Source: Candolleomyces eurysporus
Lineage: Eukaryota > Basidiomycota > Agaricomycetes > Agaricales > Psathyrellaceae
DNA length: 64,000 nt
NCBI GenBank assembly: GCA_027579435.1
Contig: JANBPK010001472.1
Coordinates: forward strand, 1 to 64,000
Direction of reading: 5' to 3'
A model generated the notes under the pieces. That model had not been told where the DNA came from, did no database searches, and was given only the letters and a program-made list of their open reading frames with translations. Positions 47,395-58,254 of this stretch are shown in pieces (positions within the stretch are counted from its first letter, which is position 1; every line of letters starts with the position of its first letter). The position numbers and the translations under genes are program-made.

Positions 47395-48108
47395 TTACAA
47401 GGTCGCGGACCAAACCTGATTCGCGTTGTTATCGGTGCAGGTCCAAATTTGAATGGGATTCCCGTTCAAAAGCTTGCCATCAGTAAGGTCGAGACAAAAT
47501 CCTGTGAACAAGAAGTCAGTGTGGTATTCCTGAGATAGTGGGGGATAAATGAGAAAAGAGGTTCTTACCGTGGCCATTGATTGCAATCCTGTCATCGTCG
47601 GTGTAGTACCATTGTTGGGCTTCGACATCGACACACTCCCAGATCTTCACCTTCGCACCATCGTGGAAGGGAGCTATGCAAAGAATGTTCAAGTGATCGT
47701 ACCAGAAGGGATGCACGATGACACGTACGATTACCTGCGTCCAAACAAAAGTTGTGCGGACCCGCCACTCGGATTTTGGTGCTTCCACGTTCGAGGTACC
47801 AATTCTGCGCATCGCTGGCGTTACAATCGTATCTGTAATAATTGGGCAGTACTATGTGAGCAACAATCTCTTCCCAAGTTCATTCGCACGAACACCTGGA
47901 CGGGTGTGCCATTTTCGAAGATGGCACCTTTGACATCCACGCACTTGCTAGGATTGGTATATCTCGGGTGGATGCGATGAATGGGGGAAACAGGGACTGG
48001 TGGAGAGGAGTCGAGAGGTATCTGGGAGACCTCACTGGCCAAGGCCCCAGTCTCAAAAAGAACAAAAAGAGGAAGGACGACGCTAATGATCTTTGAGAGT
48101 TTTAACAT
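47395..48108 (-). CDS. Secreted ricin B-type lectin, left arm copy
   Basis: Four exons give about 175 aa. Residues 1-25 (MLKLSKIISVVLPLFVLFET) form a signal peptide. Then come a YTNPSKCVDVKGA start, DAQNWYLERGSTKI, NFCLDAG, KIWECVDVEAQQWYYTDDD and FCLDLTDGKL, with the end QIWTCTDNNANQVWSATL. The repeated Q-x-W strand ends and the CLD turns are the beta-trefoil carbohydrate-binding pattern. The first intron donor here is GTTCGT, whereas the right copy has GTGAGT, so splicing of this copy could be weaker. It is a lectin domain only; no enzymatic or toxic chain is present. It probably binds glycans in the wall or outside the cell. Confidence 0.85.
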
Positions 48109-48665
48109 CGCGGGTCGTCAGCAAGTTTGTGGTAGGAAGTAGGTCGAAAATCGGTCAGTTAGACAAGTCCAGTCGGTTCTCTGTCCTTTATACTTCCCCA
48201 CCGCAGACGGTATTTAGCCCCTAGACCCGTATGACCGCGTTCGTAAATAGGCCGCCTACACGAGGTATAATAAACTTCCATGACAGGGTAGTTGCATCTA
48301 CTTTACTGGGTATAAAACGTGTCATGTGGCTAATTTATCAAACACGCTTTTCCGAGTCGAAGGCGAACTGGTCAGTCAACAGTTGATAGAGAATGAATGG
48401 TAGCCATCATAGGATACATGAACCCGGGTTTGCAATTTTGAGTCAGATATGCCTTTGAAGTTCTGAATGGTTGCGCCACTCCGATATGAAGGGACCCAAG
48501 CACGTTCTTGGACCTTGCTGAAGCGAGCAAGCGTGTAAGTCTTGGAACTAGAAGAGCCTAGTGTTGAAGGCCTCAAGAGTGGAAAGACGTTTAAGCCTGG
48601 AAACATAGCGCGATGAAATCTTGCATCCATCGTTGGGTAGTGTAAGGATTACAATAGTGGACGGT
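48109..48665. promoter_or_regulatory. Lectin upstream region inside the left arm
   Basis: 557 bp upstream of the lectin start, duplicated in reverse at 51053-51606. Repeat identity remains high here, so promoter elements of the two lectins should be nearly the same. No motif assigned. Confidence 0.4.
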
Positions 48666-49011
48666 GCAGCTTTGGAGCAGCATATTTTCCTTGCTATTTC
48701 ACCGAAATATCCTCTCCTTGACCTCGATGAGGTCCGCCTTGGTGGTCGTCAACAAGCACATCGCTGATACGATGAACCACAGACCTGCAGCGCGGAAACT
48801 CAAGGCTTACCACTGGAGCTTTGGGACAGCATAATTTCCTTGCTATTTGACATCCTCTCCTTGACCTCGGTGAGGTCTGCCACAGCTGTCATCAAAGAGC
48901 ACATCACTATTACAATCAACCTCATACCTGCCGCGCGCTCCACGAGATTCAGGGCTTAAAGGTAACTTGGATTCATATACTGGCTTCCGTCAGCCAGCTC
49001 CAGCGCGTGGC
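48666..49011 (+). pseudogene. Two F-box/propeller exon 1-2 fragments in tandem
   Basis: The first copy begins exactly at the inner edge of the left arm and encodes LWSSIFSLLFHRNILSLTS, like LWSTIISLLSHQDILSLTS of copy 3. It continues through the intron to CACAGACCTGC. About 145 bp later a second copy begins (TTGACCTCGGTGAGGTCTGC) and runs into exon 2 (CTTGGATTCATATACTGGC). Both are plus strand, opposite to the intact copy 3. Confidence 0.8.
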
Positions 49012-50272
49012 AAAAGGATCGACGTACCATTGGCCCAGCCCCGCGGCACAACTATCCGTAGACCTAAGCTTGAGATTAGTCGGGTTGGAAATTCTTGAAT
49101 TGTGGTTTCCTTCAACGAGGTCATGCGGATTTCGGCTAGTTTGTCAAACTCCGCGTCGGTGTCGAACCTTTTAATGTCTTCTCCCAGCCTAGGATACACG
49201 CAGCAAAAATGTGGCAATTCTCCAGTGAAGTTGCAGAGACGTTCCGGAGAACAGCAAGCCCAGTGCTACTCTGCGTCTTTTCCGGAGCCCAGAACGTCGT
49301 CAACCACTACTGCAAATCATTAAACCTAGGCATCGTCGACATGTCGAGGATCTTCATGACCGGACTATGAAACAAACTCGCATCGCGATGGCATCTTTCC
49401 TCGATCCACCAACATCTTCGGTAGTAAGGGTTAGGTTTAGCAGTTGGCTTCTTGATGTGCAAAGAAACGCATTCGAGAGACGGAAATGTGTCTGGACCTA
49501 TACTTGATCGGAAGAAAACCCAGAACAGGGGGGAGTAGTAGTACAGCTGCCCCATGAGTGACCTCAGCCTAGCGATAGGAGGGGTATCGCCCAATCTGAT
49601 GGGGAGAGGTTTCAGAATATTCCAGAATAAATAGTTTTACCTTTGGATGATGTCCTGCGGCTCGTCGGGTTGTGGTTCTGTCTCCAACCCGTCCATGTAT
49701 ATAGAGGGAGAGTCTTGGATCCCTTCACTGAGATCATAAACGAGGTGGCCAATAATTCGATTTTTCCTTCCAAAACCTCCGCCCCCGGTGCCTGGTAAAG
49801 GTCGTTTTGGACGCTGGATGATGATGTGGTTCCACAGGCTGAGATAGTTGCGGGCCACGCGTCTCCATTGTCTGGATAGGCGCAGAAAGGAGAAGGGAGG
49901 AGTGTCGAGTGCCAGTCCAGACGGCACGTGGTCAGTGACACTAGATGCTGGAGTTTCAACGCTCCTGGTAAACTTCACCGTTTGGATGTAGTCGCAAAGA
50001 AAGAGAGAATATCTCGCCGAGAATGTCGTCTGGGACCTTTCGGATGGGAGCTAGCAGGCTCTGATACTGCTCCAACGCTTCTTGGTGTTGAGATCTCGCC
50101 TAGAGTCGCTCATCGAGGCTAGAGGGGGGTCTTTCGCACTCGGGAAGTTGAGACGAATGATTGCTGATTCGTGTGCTCGAATGATATCCTGAATTTGGTG
50201 GAGTTCTTGTTCGTTCCCAGGGTAGTAGTTCTCTTTGAAGTAAAGGAAAAACGGGGAATAAATAGGTCGCAT
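49012..50272 (-). pseudogene. Classical F-box protein, broken
   Basis: The N-terminal part reads ELHQIQDIIRAHESAIIRL, the coiled-coil lead typical of agaricomycete F-box proteins. It continues in another frame as LLAPIRKVPDDILGEIFSL, the F-box core, and in a third as FLRLSRQWRRVARNYLSLWN, the second half of the F-box with its LW. At least two frameshifts separate these parts. Downstream only pieces such as DAEFDKLAEIRMTSL remain (near 48990-49217), between several stops. It is unrelated in sequence to the propeller-like family. It fills most of the spacer between the inverted arms. Confidence 0.7.
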
Positions 50273-51052
50273 GGTAGCTTAAATGATAAGGATGTGGCGA
50301 TGGTGGTCGCGGTTAGAGAATAAAGTTGAAAAAATCACCGTGTTTGGTCATGATGGGTCATGACAGTTCTAAGAATGGTCGTCAATGAGCAAACTTGGGA
50401 ATGGGGGAAAACTTTCCAGAGGCCCGACGAATGGATGAGGTATTGGGCAAGAAAGCCAGTCAGGACTTGGAGGGTGTCATGAAATGGAAGGTGAACGTGC
50501 GAGAACTCGAGTCGCTTCTAGTTTGATAGATTAGGTAACATGCGCAGGCTGAGATACGATTCTTGGATCCAAGTACAGTGATATTCCAGAGATTTGGACT
50601 CTGTTTTCCTTTCCTTCTGGCAGTTTATACGCGCGGTAGCATCCGCAAGGTGAGATCAATTCGTCGAAAGCGAAATCGGATCTTCGTACGAAATCTAGCT
50701 GTTATAGAAGAGCCAAGGCTCGCGGGCTCGAAGGAACCAGACCTTGATAACACCAAGCCTAAACAAGTCACTCGATGTTTTCGTGATGCTCAAGAGCCAT
50801 GACCACTTGCTGTCATGAAAAGGCGGTTCCATAGCTCGAGTACGTAGTGCTATCGTACACGGTGTCGTAATACTGAACACGCTCCTCGGAATTCTTTACC
50901 TTCCGACTACATAGTTCCTCAAATATAGCACCTACACTGATCGCCTGACATCGATCACCCCAAACGAGGTATGTGCACACCAGTTGTCACTGGCCCTCCA
51001 AATAAGTACAAGGTTCATCTGGAACACCTCTAGAGCGCTTTACGATTCGGCC
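50273..51052. other. Rest of the spacer between inverted arms
   Basis: 780 bp with only short frames. One (about 50940-51060, +) has protein-like composition but no family I know. No repeat recognised. Confidence 0.3.
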
Positions 51053-51606
51053 GTCCACTATTGTAATCCTTACACTACCCAACGATGGATGCAAGATTTC
51101 ATCGTGCTATGTTTTTAAGCTTAAACGTCTTTCCACTTTTGAGAACTTCAATATGGCTCTCCTAGTTCCAAGACTTGCGCGCTTGCTCGCTTCATAGCAA
51201 GGTCCACGAACGTGCTTGGGTCCTTTCACATCGGAGTGGCGCAACCATTCAAAACTTCAAAGGTATATCTGACTCAAAACTGCATCCCCGGGTTCATGTA
51301 TCCTGTGATGGCTACCATTCATTCTCTACCAACTGTTGACTGACGAGTTCGCCTTCCTAGGAAAAGCGTGTTTGATAAATTAGCCACATGACTCATTTCA
51401 TACCCAGTAAATTAGGTGCAACTACCCTGTCATGGGAGTTGATTATACCTCGTGTAGGCCGCCTATTTATGAACGCGGTCATATGGGTCTGGGCGCTAAA
51501 TATCGTCTGCGGAGGTGGGAAGTATCAAATGCAGAAAACCGACTGGACTGGTCTAACCGACCGATTGTCGACCTACTTACTACCACAAACTTGCTGACGA
51601 CCCGCG

Positions 51607-52324
51607 ATGTTAAAACTCTCAAAGATCATTAACGTCGTCCTTCCTCTTTTTGTTCTTTTTGAGACTGGAGCCTTGGCCAGTAAGGTCTCTCAGATACCTC
51701 TCGACTCCGCTCCACCAGTCCCTCTTGCCCCCGTTTATCGCATCCACCCGGGATATACCAATCCTAGCAAGTGCGTGGATGTCAAAGGTGCCATCTTCGA
51801 AGATGGCACACCCGTCCAGGTGTGAGTGCGAATGAACTTGCGGAGAAATTATTACTCACATAATACTGTCCAATCATTACAGATACGATTGTAACGCCAG
51901 CGTGGCGCAGATTTGGTACCTCAAACGTGGAAGCACCAAAGTCCGAGTGGCGGTTGCGCCAAACTTTTGTTTGGACGCAGGTAATCGTACGTGTCATCGT
52001 GCATCCCTTGTTTCTGGTACGATCACTTGAACATTCTTTGCATAGCTCCCTTCCGCGATGGTAGGAAGGTGAAGATCTGGGAGTGTGTCGATGTCGCAGC
52101 CCAACAATGGTACTACACCGATGATGACAGGATTGCAATCAATGGCCACGGTAAGAACCTCTTTTCTCATTTATCCCCCACTATCTCAGGAATACCACAC
52201 TGACTTCTTGTCAACAGGATTTTGTCTCGACCTTACTGATGGCAAGCTTTCGAACGAGAATCCCATTCAAATTTGGACCTGCACCAATAACAACGCGAAT
52301 CAAGTTTGGTCCGCGACCTTATAA
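51607..52324 (+). CDS. Secreted ricin B-type lectin, right arm copy
   Basis: Same four-exon plan and signal peptide as the left copy (MLKLSKIINVVLPLFVLFET). The first intron has a good donor (GTGAGT). Residues differ in the first trefoil unit: VAQIWYLKRGSTKV here against DAQNWYLERGSTKI on the left, so one Q-x-W stays but with a changed middle residue. KIWECVDVAAQQW and the end QIWTCTNNNANQVWSATL are kept. Gly-Pro-His-Asn before FCLDAG is replaced by Val-Ala-Pro-Asn. The frame is intact. The upstream region is nearly the same as in the left arm. Confidence 0.83.
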
Positions 52325-52599
52325 ACGTCCCACGCCAGCTATCTCTGGAGGTCGAATTCTATCCCATACATCTTAGTTCGTTTATCCGGTTTCGAGACGG
52401 CTTCTTCGGGTTATGAGTCGAACGACACAAATGTACAATGTCTCTGTATTTTAGTATTTGTCTGCTTAGTTCCCTCGTGTCTCGAGCCTATTCCTAATTT
52501 AGCGGATCGCGCTGCCATGAGTTCCAAGAAGACTGCTACGAAGTCACATAATTCGAGCAGCTATCTTTAAAATAAAAGGCTCTATCCTTTTCTTGCGTG

Positions 52600-55104
52600 T
52601 TAAATCTGATACCTGAACTGTGGATGCTTATACCCCAATTTCAACAGCTCCTCGCCCGTCTTCCCGGCCAGGCGGTAATCCCTGTCACCTCTTTCCCGNT
52701 TTTTTATTCTCCCAGTATATGTATGCGGCAGTGATAGAGACGATGACGCACACAGCGGAAATCGACGAAATGTTAGCAAGGTTTCCTTTTCGGTAGTCGG
52801 GTGCGTCGGTTGGTGAATATGTCCACACACTGTTGAAGCAATTTACGCCAATGCAACCTGTGAGTTACAAGGCAAACGGAGAGATGAAGAATGAACGTAC
52901 GCCAAGATAGCACCGATGGCGCCGAATCCCGGTATTGCCGCAGTGGCGACAGCTTTCATCGTATCCGGTGCGGCGTTGTCTGTTCCCCATGTAAGGATCT
53001 GGAACAGACGTGTATAGTCAGGAGGAAGGCGAAGCACCACCAGGCACGTACCATGGGACCACAGACTGAGGCTCCCATCATTATCAAGAAGCACGCGGCA
53101 TATCTGCATAGAGTAGAGTGTGTGTGAATGGAGTCGAAGCCGTTTACCAGACGCACGAGATGTTGACCATACGATGGATAATTCGGACCTTGACTCACCT
53201 CGCGTGTGTGTTCCTTGTCGCCACCGACAGGATGTAACCAACAACCATAAGCATCGCGTTGAAAAGGAGAGGAATAAACCTCTTCTTGATGCGAGCGCTG
53301 ATATATGCATTAATTACTACCCAGGTACCACTTGCGACGTAAGGTGGCACTGTGCGGAGTTGTACTTCGACCGTGCCTGGTAGGATCAATGAGTAAGAGT
53401 CGTTTCCAGGTGTTGAAGCTCGGCTGGTTTTACTGACTGTATTTCCCCACTAGTAGCTCAATTTAAGATATATGTTCATACAAGGAATAGCGTGGACGTA
53501 CGTGATCTGATAACAGTTGGCATAAACAAGCTGAGGCCTTGGAACGACATATTCACCATAATGTAGCACACTGTGCACGAAATTGTCTGGCAACCTCAAT
53601 TAGCATTCGACGCTCGATCCAACGTGTGATTCATAGAGAAAGAAAAAAAAGCACTGACAATGAAGTTGAATGACCTCAATACAAGCCGGAGAGTCGTCTT
53701 CTCCTTCTGACCTTGCGTTTTAACGACCTGATCTGCATCGATACGGGCTATCGCAAGTGCCCTCTCTTCCTGATTGAGGATTCTCGACTTGTTCGGATCT
53801 TCGGGGCAGATAACCAGAAGTAAGAGCCCAAAAATCAATGTGATGAGACCTAGGTATAGACGAAGTGGTTAGGAGCTGACAACGAATGAACTCTCGAAGG
53901 TGAGATACCTTCGATTAGGAATATCTGAGGCCCAGAATTAGCCCAAAAAGCTTGAGGTTAGCAAATCGACCGACGTACCTTCCTCCAGGATGTCACAATG
54001 CCCATGTCTGGCAATTTCAACAGACCAGAAGCCAACAATCCGCCGACTATACGAACCCAATTTCCGCCGTCAATTTTCGTCGTTAAACTACCTGACGGTG
54101 ATTGGTTTAAGCCACTTACAAGCGCCAGCGAGACTCGGGGACACTCCGAAGAATATCCCAACCCGTAGCACGAGCTCGTGTCGGCGATAATACTAGACAG
54201 GGATTAATCAGAAACGAGCTGGGGCACAAACCATGCGAGACGAACCCTTGATATAATGTACATCAGGGCCGACTTTATCAAACATCTGTAAGTGTGCTGC
54301 TCGTAATTCAAGTGGGATTCACTTACCAGAGTTCCACCTTCGCATAATCCAAGGAACGCTCTATTCACAAGAAGTCCTGTCATATCACGAAGGAACGCCG
54401 AAAAAAGCGTAACGATACCAAATCCAATGACAAGGAGTGCGAGCCAAACCGACCCAAAGTGTTTGAGAGCGAGATTAGACGGTATGTCTGCGGAGCAATA
54501 CTTCAAGATACATAGGTGGGTGAACGTGAGTATATACACAGCAATAGTCTTTTGTGGAGAAATCAGAGGACTTACGCAGATGTAGAACACAGTCAACGCA
54601 ATGTTCAGGTCGAAGGGCCTCATTTGCAAGTCGTTTTCCATCCCTGTCGCAGGTAAGACGGAAACAGAAGTGACAAAGACCGCATACTGACCTGCAACTC
54701 GAGCATTTCCTTGTGAAGACCCCCGAGGTTAGATAGGCATATGGGGTCAAGCTAAAGTACTTTCTCTCTTACCAATGGACGTTCTGACAAAAATGAATCG
54801 GTTGGCAAGACCCAAATCAGTTGAGCATGGGTTGTGAGCGTCATACGAGCACCCACCGATCAATGAAGTTACAACAGTCTGATGGTCAAGACGGAAACCG
54901 GTAAGCGACGAGCACGGTTTGGTGACAAAACACGCGATGCTCACAGATGGCGGTAAAGAGCGGCAAAAGAATCCAATCCAGCTTCCTCAGAAGTCGCCTC
55001 TCAGCGTCCGAATTGAAGGATGGGAGCTGGGGTGAGTCTATGGCATTAACCTTCTCGTCTGAGGCGACGTCAAGGAACGTTTCCCCTCTGACTGAGCTTT
55101 CCAT
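52600..55104 (-). CDS. MFS transporter, Dal5/allantoate permease-like, copy C (right arm)
   Basis: Mirror copy of the transporter at 44605. Start MESSVRGETFLDVASDEK at 55104, end KHPQFRYQI at 52600. NIALTVFY, YIPSNLALKHFGSVWLAL, VTLFSAFLRDMTGLLVNRAF, LLLLVICPEDPNKSRILNQE and YVASGTWVVINAYISAR are retained. The exon 1 end differs: ILLPLFTAI here against ILLPIFIAI. A donor GTTCGT replaces GTACGT near 54245. The N at 52699 is an extra base beside a T-run when compared with the left arm (CCCG then five T). No certain inactivating change is seen, so it is scored as a gene. Confidence 0.8.
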
Positions 55105-55885
55105 GGTGCGGGATAGCAGTGCGGATGGGCAGATGGCGGAGAGGGACAATGAGTGCCTAATGTCAACGTTTGAGAGACATAAGAAGGATATATACCAGAT
55201 ATCATCAAAGATACTCGCCCAAGTATAGATCGAAGGTCATTTTAAAAGGAGCATAAGGATGCCCGGATGCTCATGCGCAGGAAGTCATCATAGCGAAGGA
55301 TTCCAAGTACCATTGGGCACCCACTACGCTAAGAGCCGACAATCGCAAAGAAATGGGCCAACAGGAAGAGAAATGAATGGGGTCTTGTGTGGTATTTTTC
55401 AGTTGCCAGACCACATGTGCACTGCGGAGGTTGTCGAATTTCGCACAGAAGTCTTCTGTCGAAGCACAAAGCTGCTTCGCCTTCTCCTGGAACCTATTCG
55501 GGACCAAGCCTGTGTCCTCCCGTGAGCAACGCAGGGGGAAACGGAGTCTTTAAGATAGAAGGAGGAACGAGAGTTTCATGCTTTGGTCGTTCATTCTGGC
55601 GTCCTTTCGCCACTATGTGCGCTTAGACACTTGCAATCTGAAGAGGATTGGAAGGTACCCACGGAACAGGGAAATGTGGGATTGTTTGTATGTGTTGGGT
55701 TCAAAGGGGGAAGCGCGATGTAGAAGTCTTCTCATTGAGAAGCGCGTCCATTCTCCATTCTCATTCCCCGAAACCTCCTCAGCTATGCACACACACACAC
55801 AGCTTATGTAATTTACCTCACCAAGATATAGGTGTGCACCTCCATATAGGACAAGGACGTTGCTGATGCGGTCAGGCCCATAGCC
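55105..55885. promoter_or_regulatory. Outer end of right arm and junction
   Basis: The promoter side of transporter copy C up to 55740, then about 145 bp of unique DNA with a short (AC)n run at 55788-55800. The next recognisable sequence is the F-box/propeller pseudogene. Confidence 0.4.
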
Positions 55886-57350
55886 CTGCCGCGTGTACGA
55901 GAATCAGAAAACGAATAGGGTCTCCTTCCTGACCTCTGTCAGCGACGAGCAAGGTCTCTACCTCCCATCGTTCCCCCTCAATGAGATGGACATTGACCAG
56001 CTTCAGTGTGCGGCCAATGGGCGATTGTTCCTTTGCCCAATTTTGTTAAGGAATTCAGGGTACAGATATCTTGTATATTCTATGAATTAATCGTGCAGCG
56101 ATGAACTCTCCCCATATGCCGAGATCGCTCAAGCCTCAGGCTTCTCGATTCCTCAAACCGGTCTCAAAGACCCCCTGGCTCTGGAAGTCTAGGGTATGAG
56201 CCGATTCCTTTAGTACCTGACTGGGGCAAGGCACCTTATGGTTGCAGACCCACATTTCCTCAGGTAGACGGACTTGGGCATAGACAGCATCAGAGTCCAT
56301 TGAAGGACAAAAAGTAGCGCCTTTGACGTCATTGCGCAGATTGGAGCATGTTGTACCGGAATCATCGAGGCCGGATGAGTTCAAGTTTATTTCCGACCTC
56401 ATTGCTGACAGTCAAGATGGTGGAGAGACCTTACCTGTTGGGGTAGCATCCAACTTGATGCACGTGCCATCCCCCTGCTTTATGGCATGTGCAGAGCCAA
56501 AGTGGACGACACGCCATTCTTCAAACAACTGCCAGGAGTCGCCCAATTCGACGCTCGGTATGGCATGCTTGTGAACTGGGCGACACAAGCTGTACTCACC
56601 GCTTAGCAATCTGTTTGCCCATTGACCATGCCTCTCTAATAGGCTTATTGTCCCAGTCTTTGTGAGTCAGGAACCTTTACATCGTCTCCACAGACGCATA
56701 TGGTATACTCCTTGGGATGCGAACGCCGAACTTCACCCTCCCCATTACCCTACATGCCTGATCATGACGATAACATACCCTCGTAGCTACGGATCGCCGC
56801 TCCGTTTGACGATCAACCTGGATCACGAAAGGGTTGCCCCTTGAATCCTTCCCATGATACCAAAATCCCTCTCTTGCTACACATGTTCTACATCCTCATC
56901 TGACTTACATTGCCCAGATGACGATTTGTAGTACGAGATGAAGGCGTATTGCAAGTTCCTTTCGAAGCTCGTCGAGTCATTCCCTTGGGACAGACCAGAT
57001 CCTTCTCCAGAAATACTCGAACTTGGACCGTCCACTAGCATTGTTGGAATGACTTTCAAGGGGGCACAATCCCACTCGAGCAGAGGTTTAGAATCTGCTC
57101 CCTCATCTACCCTCAGAGAGACGGGGAAGACGATGACGACAATGACTATGAAGAAGAAAAGGACGAGAAGGGGAGGATGCATCAAGGTGCTCCAATATGG
57201 TTGTTCGACCTACGATTTGGCTTTGACGAAACTTCATGGTGAGGTTATCCAGTCGATTTCTTTTTGAAAATCAGCTTGCAGGTCGGTCACCGGTATGCTG
57301 TCATTGAGGATAGAGCAACAAGATCATATGTAGCAGATTACAGCAACCGA
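55886..57350 (+). pseudogene. Decayed F-box/propeller copy, its last codons split by a MITE
   Basis: Exon 2 begins CRVYENQK and reads QGLYLPSFPLNEMDIDQLQC, parallel to QGLYPPLFPTDVMDVSQLQR of copy 3. Later pieces are SRPDEFKFISDLIADSQDGG (56370), AKVDDTPFFKQLPGV (56495), IWYTPWDAN (56700), YDLALTKLHGEVIQSISF (57215) and YAVIEDRATRSYVADY (57295-57340). Several stops and frame changes lie between, and exon 1 is not found. After VADY the MITE at 57341 interrupts the sequence; TATCTCCC follows the element at 57963, so the family's DYL ending resumes on its far side. Confidence 0.85.
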
Positions 57351-57962
57351 CGAAACGATAGACCCACTTTACAGAAATCACTGTAGTTGATCTTGTTTAG
57401 TTGTGGAGCTGTACAAACAAAACTATACCCAATTCAGTAGGCTGCATATCATTCTATCTTGACAAGCTCTGGTCGAAAGTCAACCACCATCATGTACCAG
57501 TGCGTCATTGAATATATACCCCAGGCTAATATGTACAACAGCACTATCAATTTCTCACTTCCCTCAACTTCAAGCATGGGCAATCGCCGTCATATTTCCA
57601 AAGGTGTGAAGGAGCAACTCGTCGTGATGTCTGCGTACATGAAACCTAAGAAAGTTGGTTGAACATGCACCTTGCACCCAATTAAAAATTTATCCTATCC
57701 CTAGCTCCGTGTGGGATCCATGGAGAAAGCAGGTTGCTTGGATCCGGCGACGACACTGAGCTGTTGGTTGAGAATGGACGCGCTGCTGGTTGGTGGTTGA
57801 GAATGGACGTGTTGCTGGCTTGTGGTTGAGAATGGACGCGCTGGTTGAGAATGAAACGCAGCCTACTAAATTAGGCATAGTTTTATTTGTACAGCTCCAC
57901 AACTAAACAAGATCAACTACAGTGATTTCTGTAAAGTGGGTCTATCGTTTCGTCGGTTGCTG
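57341..57962. mobile_element. MITE copy 1 with ~105-bp TIRs and TA target duplication
   Basis: Left arm 57341-57446 and right arm 57858-57962 are inverted copies with about five mismatches. The ends read CAGCAACCGACGAAACGATAG. TA stands on both sides (57339-57340 and 57963-57964). The interior includes a short minisatellite (57765-57853). No transposase frame. TA duplication suggests mobilisation by a Tc1/mariner-type transposase. Confidence 0.88.
57765..57853 (+). repeat. Minisatellite inside MITE copy 1
   Basis: GGTTGAGAATGGACG recurs three times, spaced by about 31 bp, followed by a partial fourth unit (GGTTGAGAATG). The units differ by one or two bases. Confidence 0.8.
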
Positions 57963-58044
57963 TATCTCCCTAGGTACATCCTGAGTGCTCAGAGGCCCAG
58001 TTCCTCCTCCGTCCTTATTCGGGCAGAAAGTACGAGACTGATTA

Positions 58045-58254
58045 CAGCTGGTCCGAAAACGATAGACCAGATCGTGTTTTGTTCCGGCGCCTTTGATATT
58101 TGTTTGGTTGTTGGGCACTGACGTAGCCAACCAAACACTCAAATGTGGCATATGGTTGACGATTGAATGGAGGCAAGTCGCGTACACGGTAGGATTTCAT
58201 GAAGCTTTCTTTGTTTGTAAGGCTCCATAAAACGCAATCTGGTCTATCGTTCTG
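58045..58254. mobile_element. MITE copy 2, same family, TA target duplication
   Basis: The ends are CAG..AACGATAGACCAGAT on the left and its reverse complement on the right, closing in TCTG. TA flanks both ends (58043-58044 and 58255-58256). 210 bp. The interior shares GATATTTGTTTGG and ACTCAAA with copy 3. Confidence 0.85.

Larger units (their letters stand above)
43973..48665. repeat. Left arm of a ~4.7 kb inverted duplication
   Basis: The arm begins near CTCAATGAGAAGACTTCT and ends near CAATAGTGGACGG. It matches 51053-55740 in reverse throughout, including introns, UTRs and gene order. In the last lectin exon I counted 5 differences in about 104 bases. The arm holds a Dal5-like transporter (+) and a lectin (-), tail to tail. 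Confidence 0.93.
51053..55740. repeat. Right arm of the ~4.7 kb inverted duplication
   Basis: Reverse complement of 43973-48665, from CCGTCCACTATTG to AGAAGTCTTCTCATTGAG. The two arms differ by scattered substitutions and small indels along their whole length, so this is an aged duplication and not a mirror copy created by assembly. Confidence 0.93.

Noticed and set aside
47395..48108. Ricin-type lectin as a toxin
   Set aside because: Only the carbohydrate-binding beta-trefoil with a signal peptide is present; there is no enzymatic chain.
43973..55740. Inverted duplication as a simple assembly mirror artefact
   Set aside because: The arms differ by many substitutions and indels in exons, introns and flanks, and the spacer is unique sequence, so a mirrored contig is unlikely.
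55788..55800. (AC)n microsatellite
   Set aside because: Only about six units, which is unremarkable.
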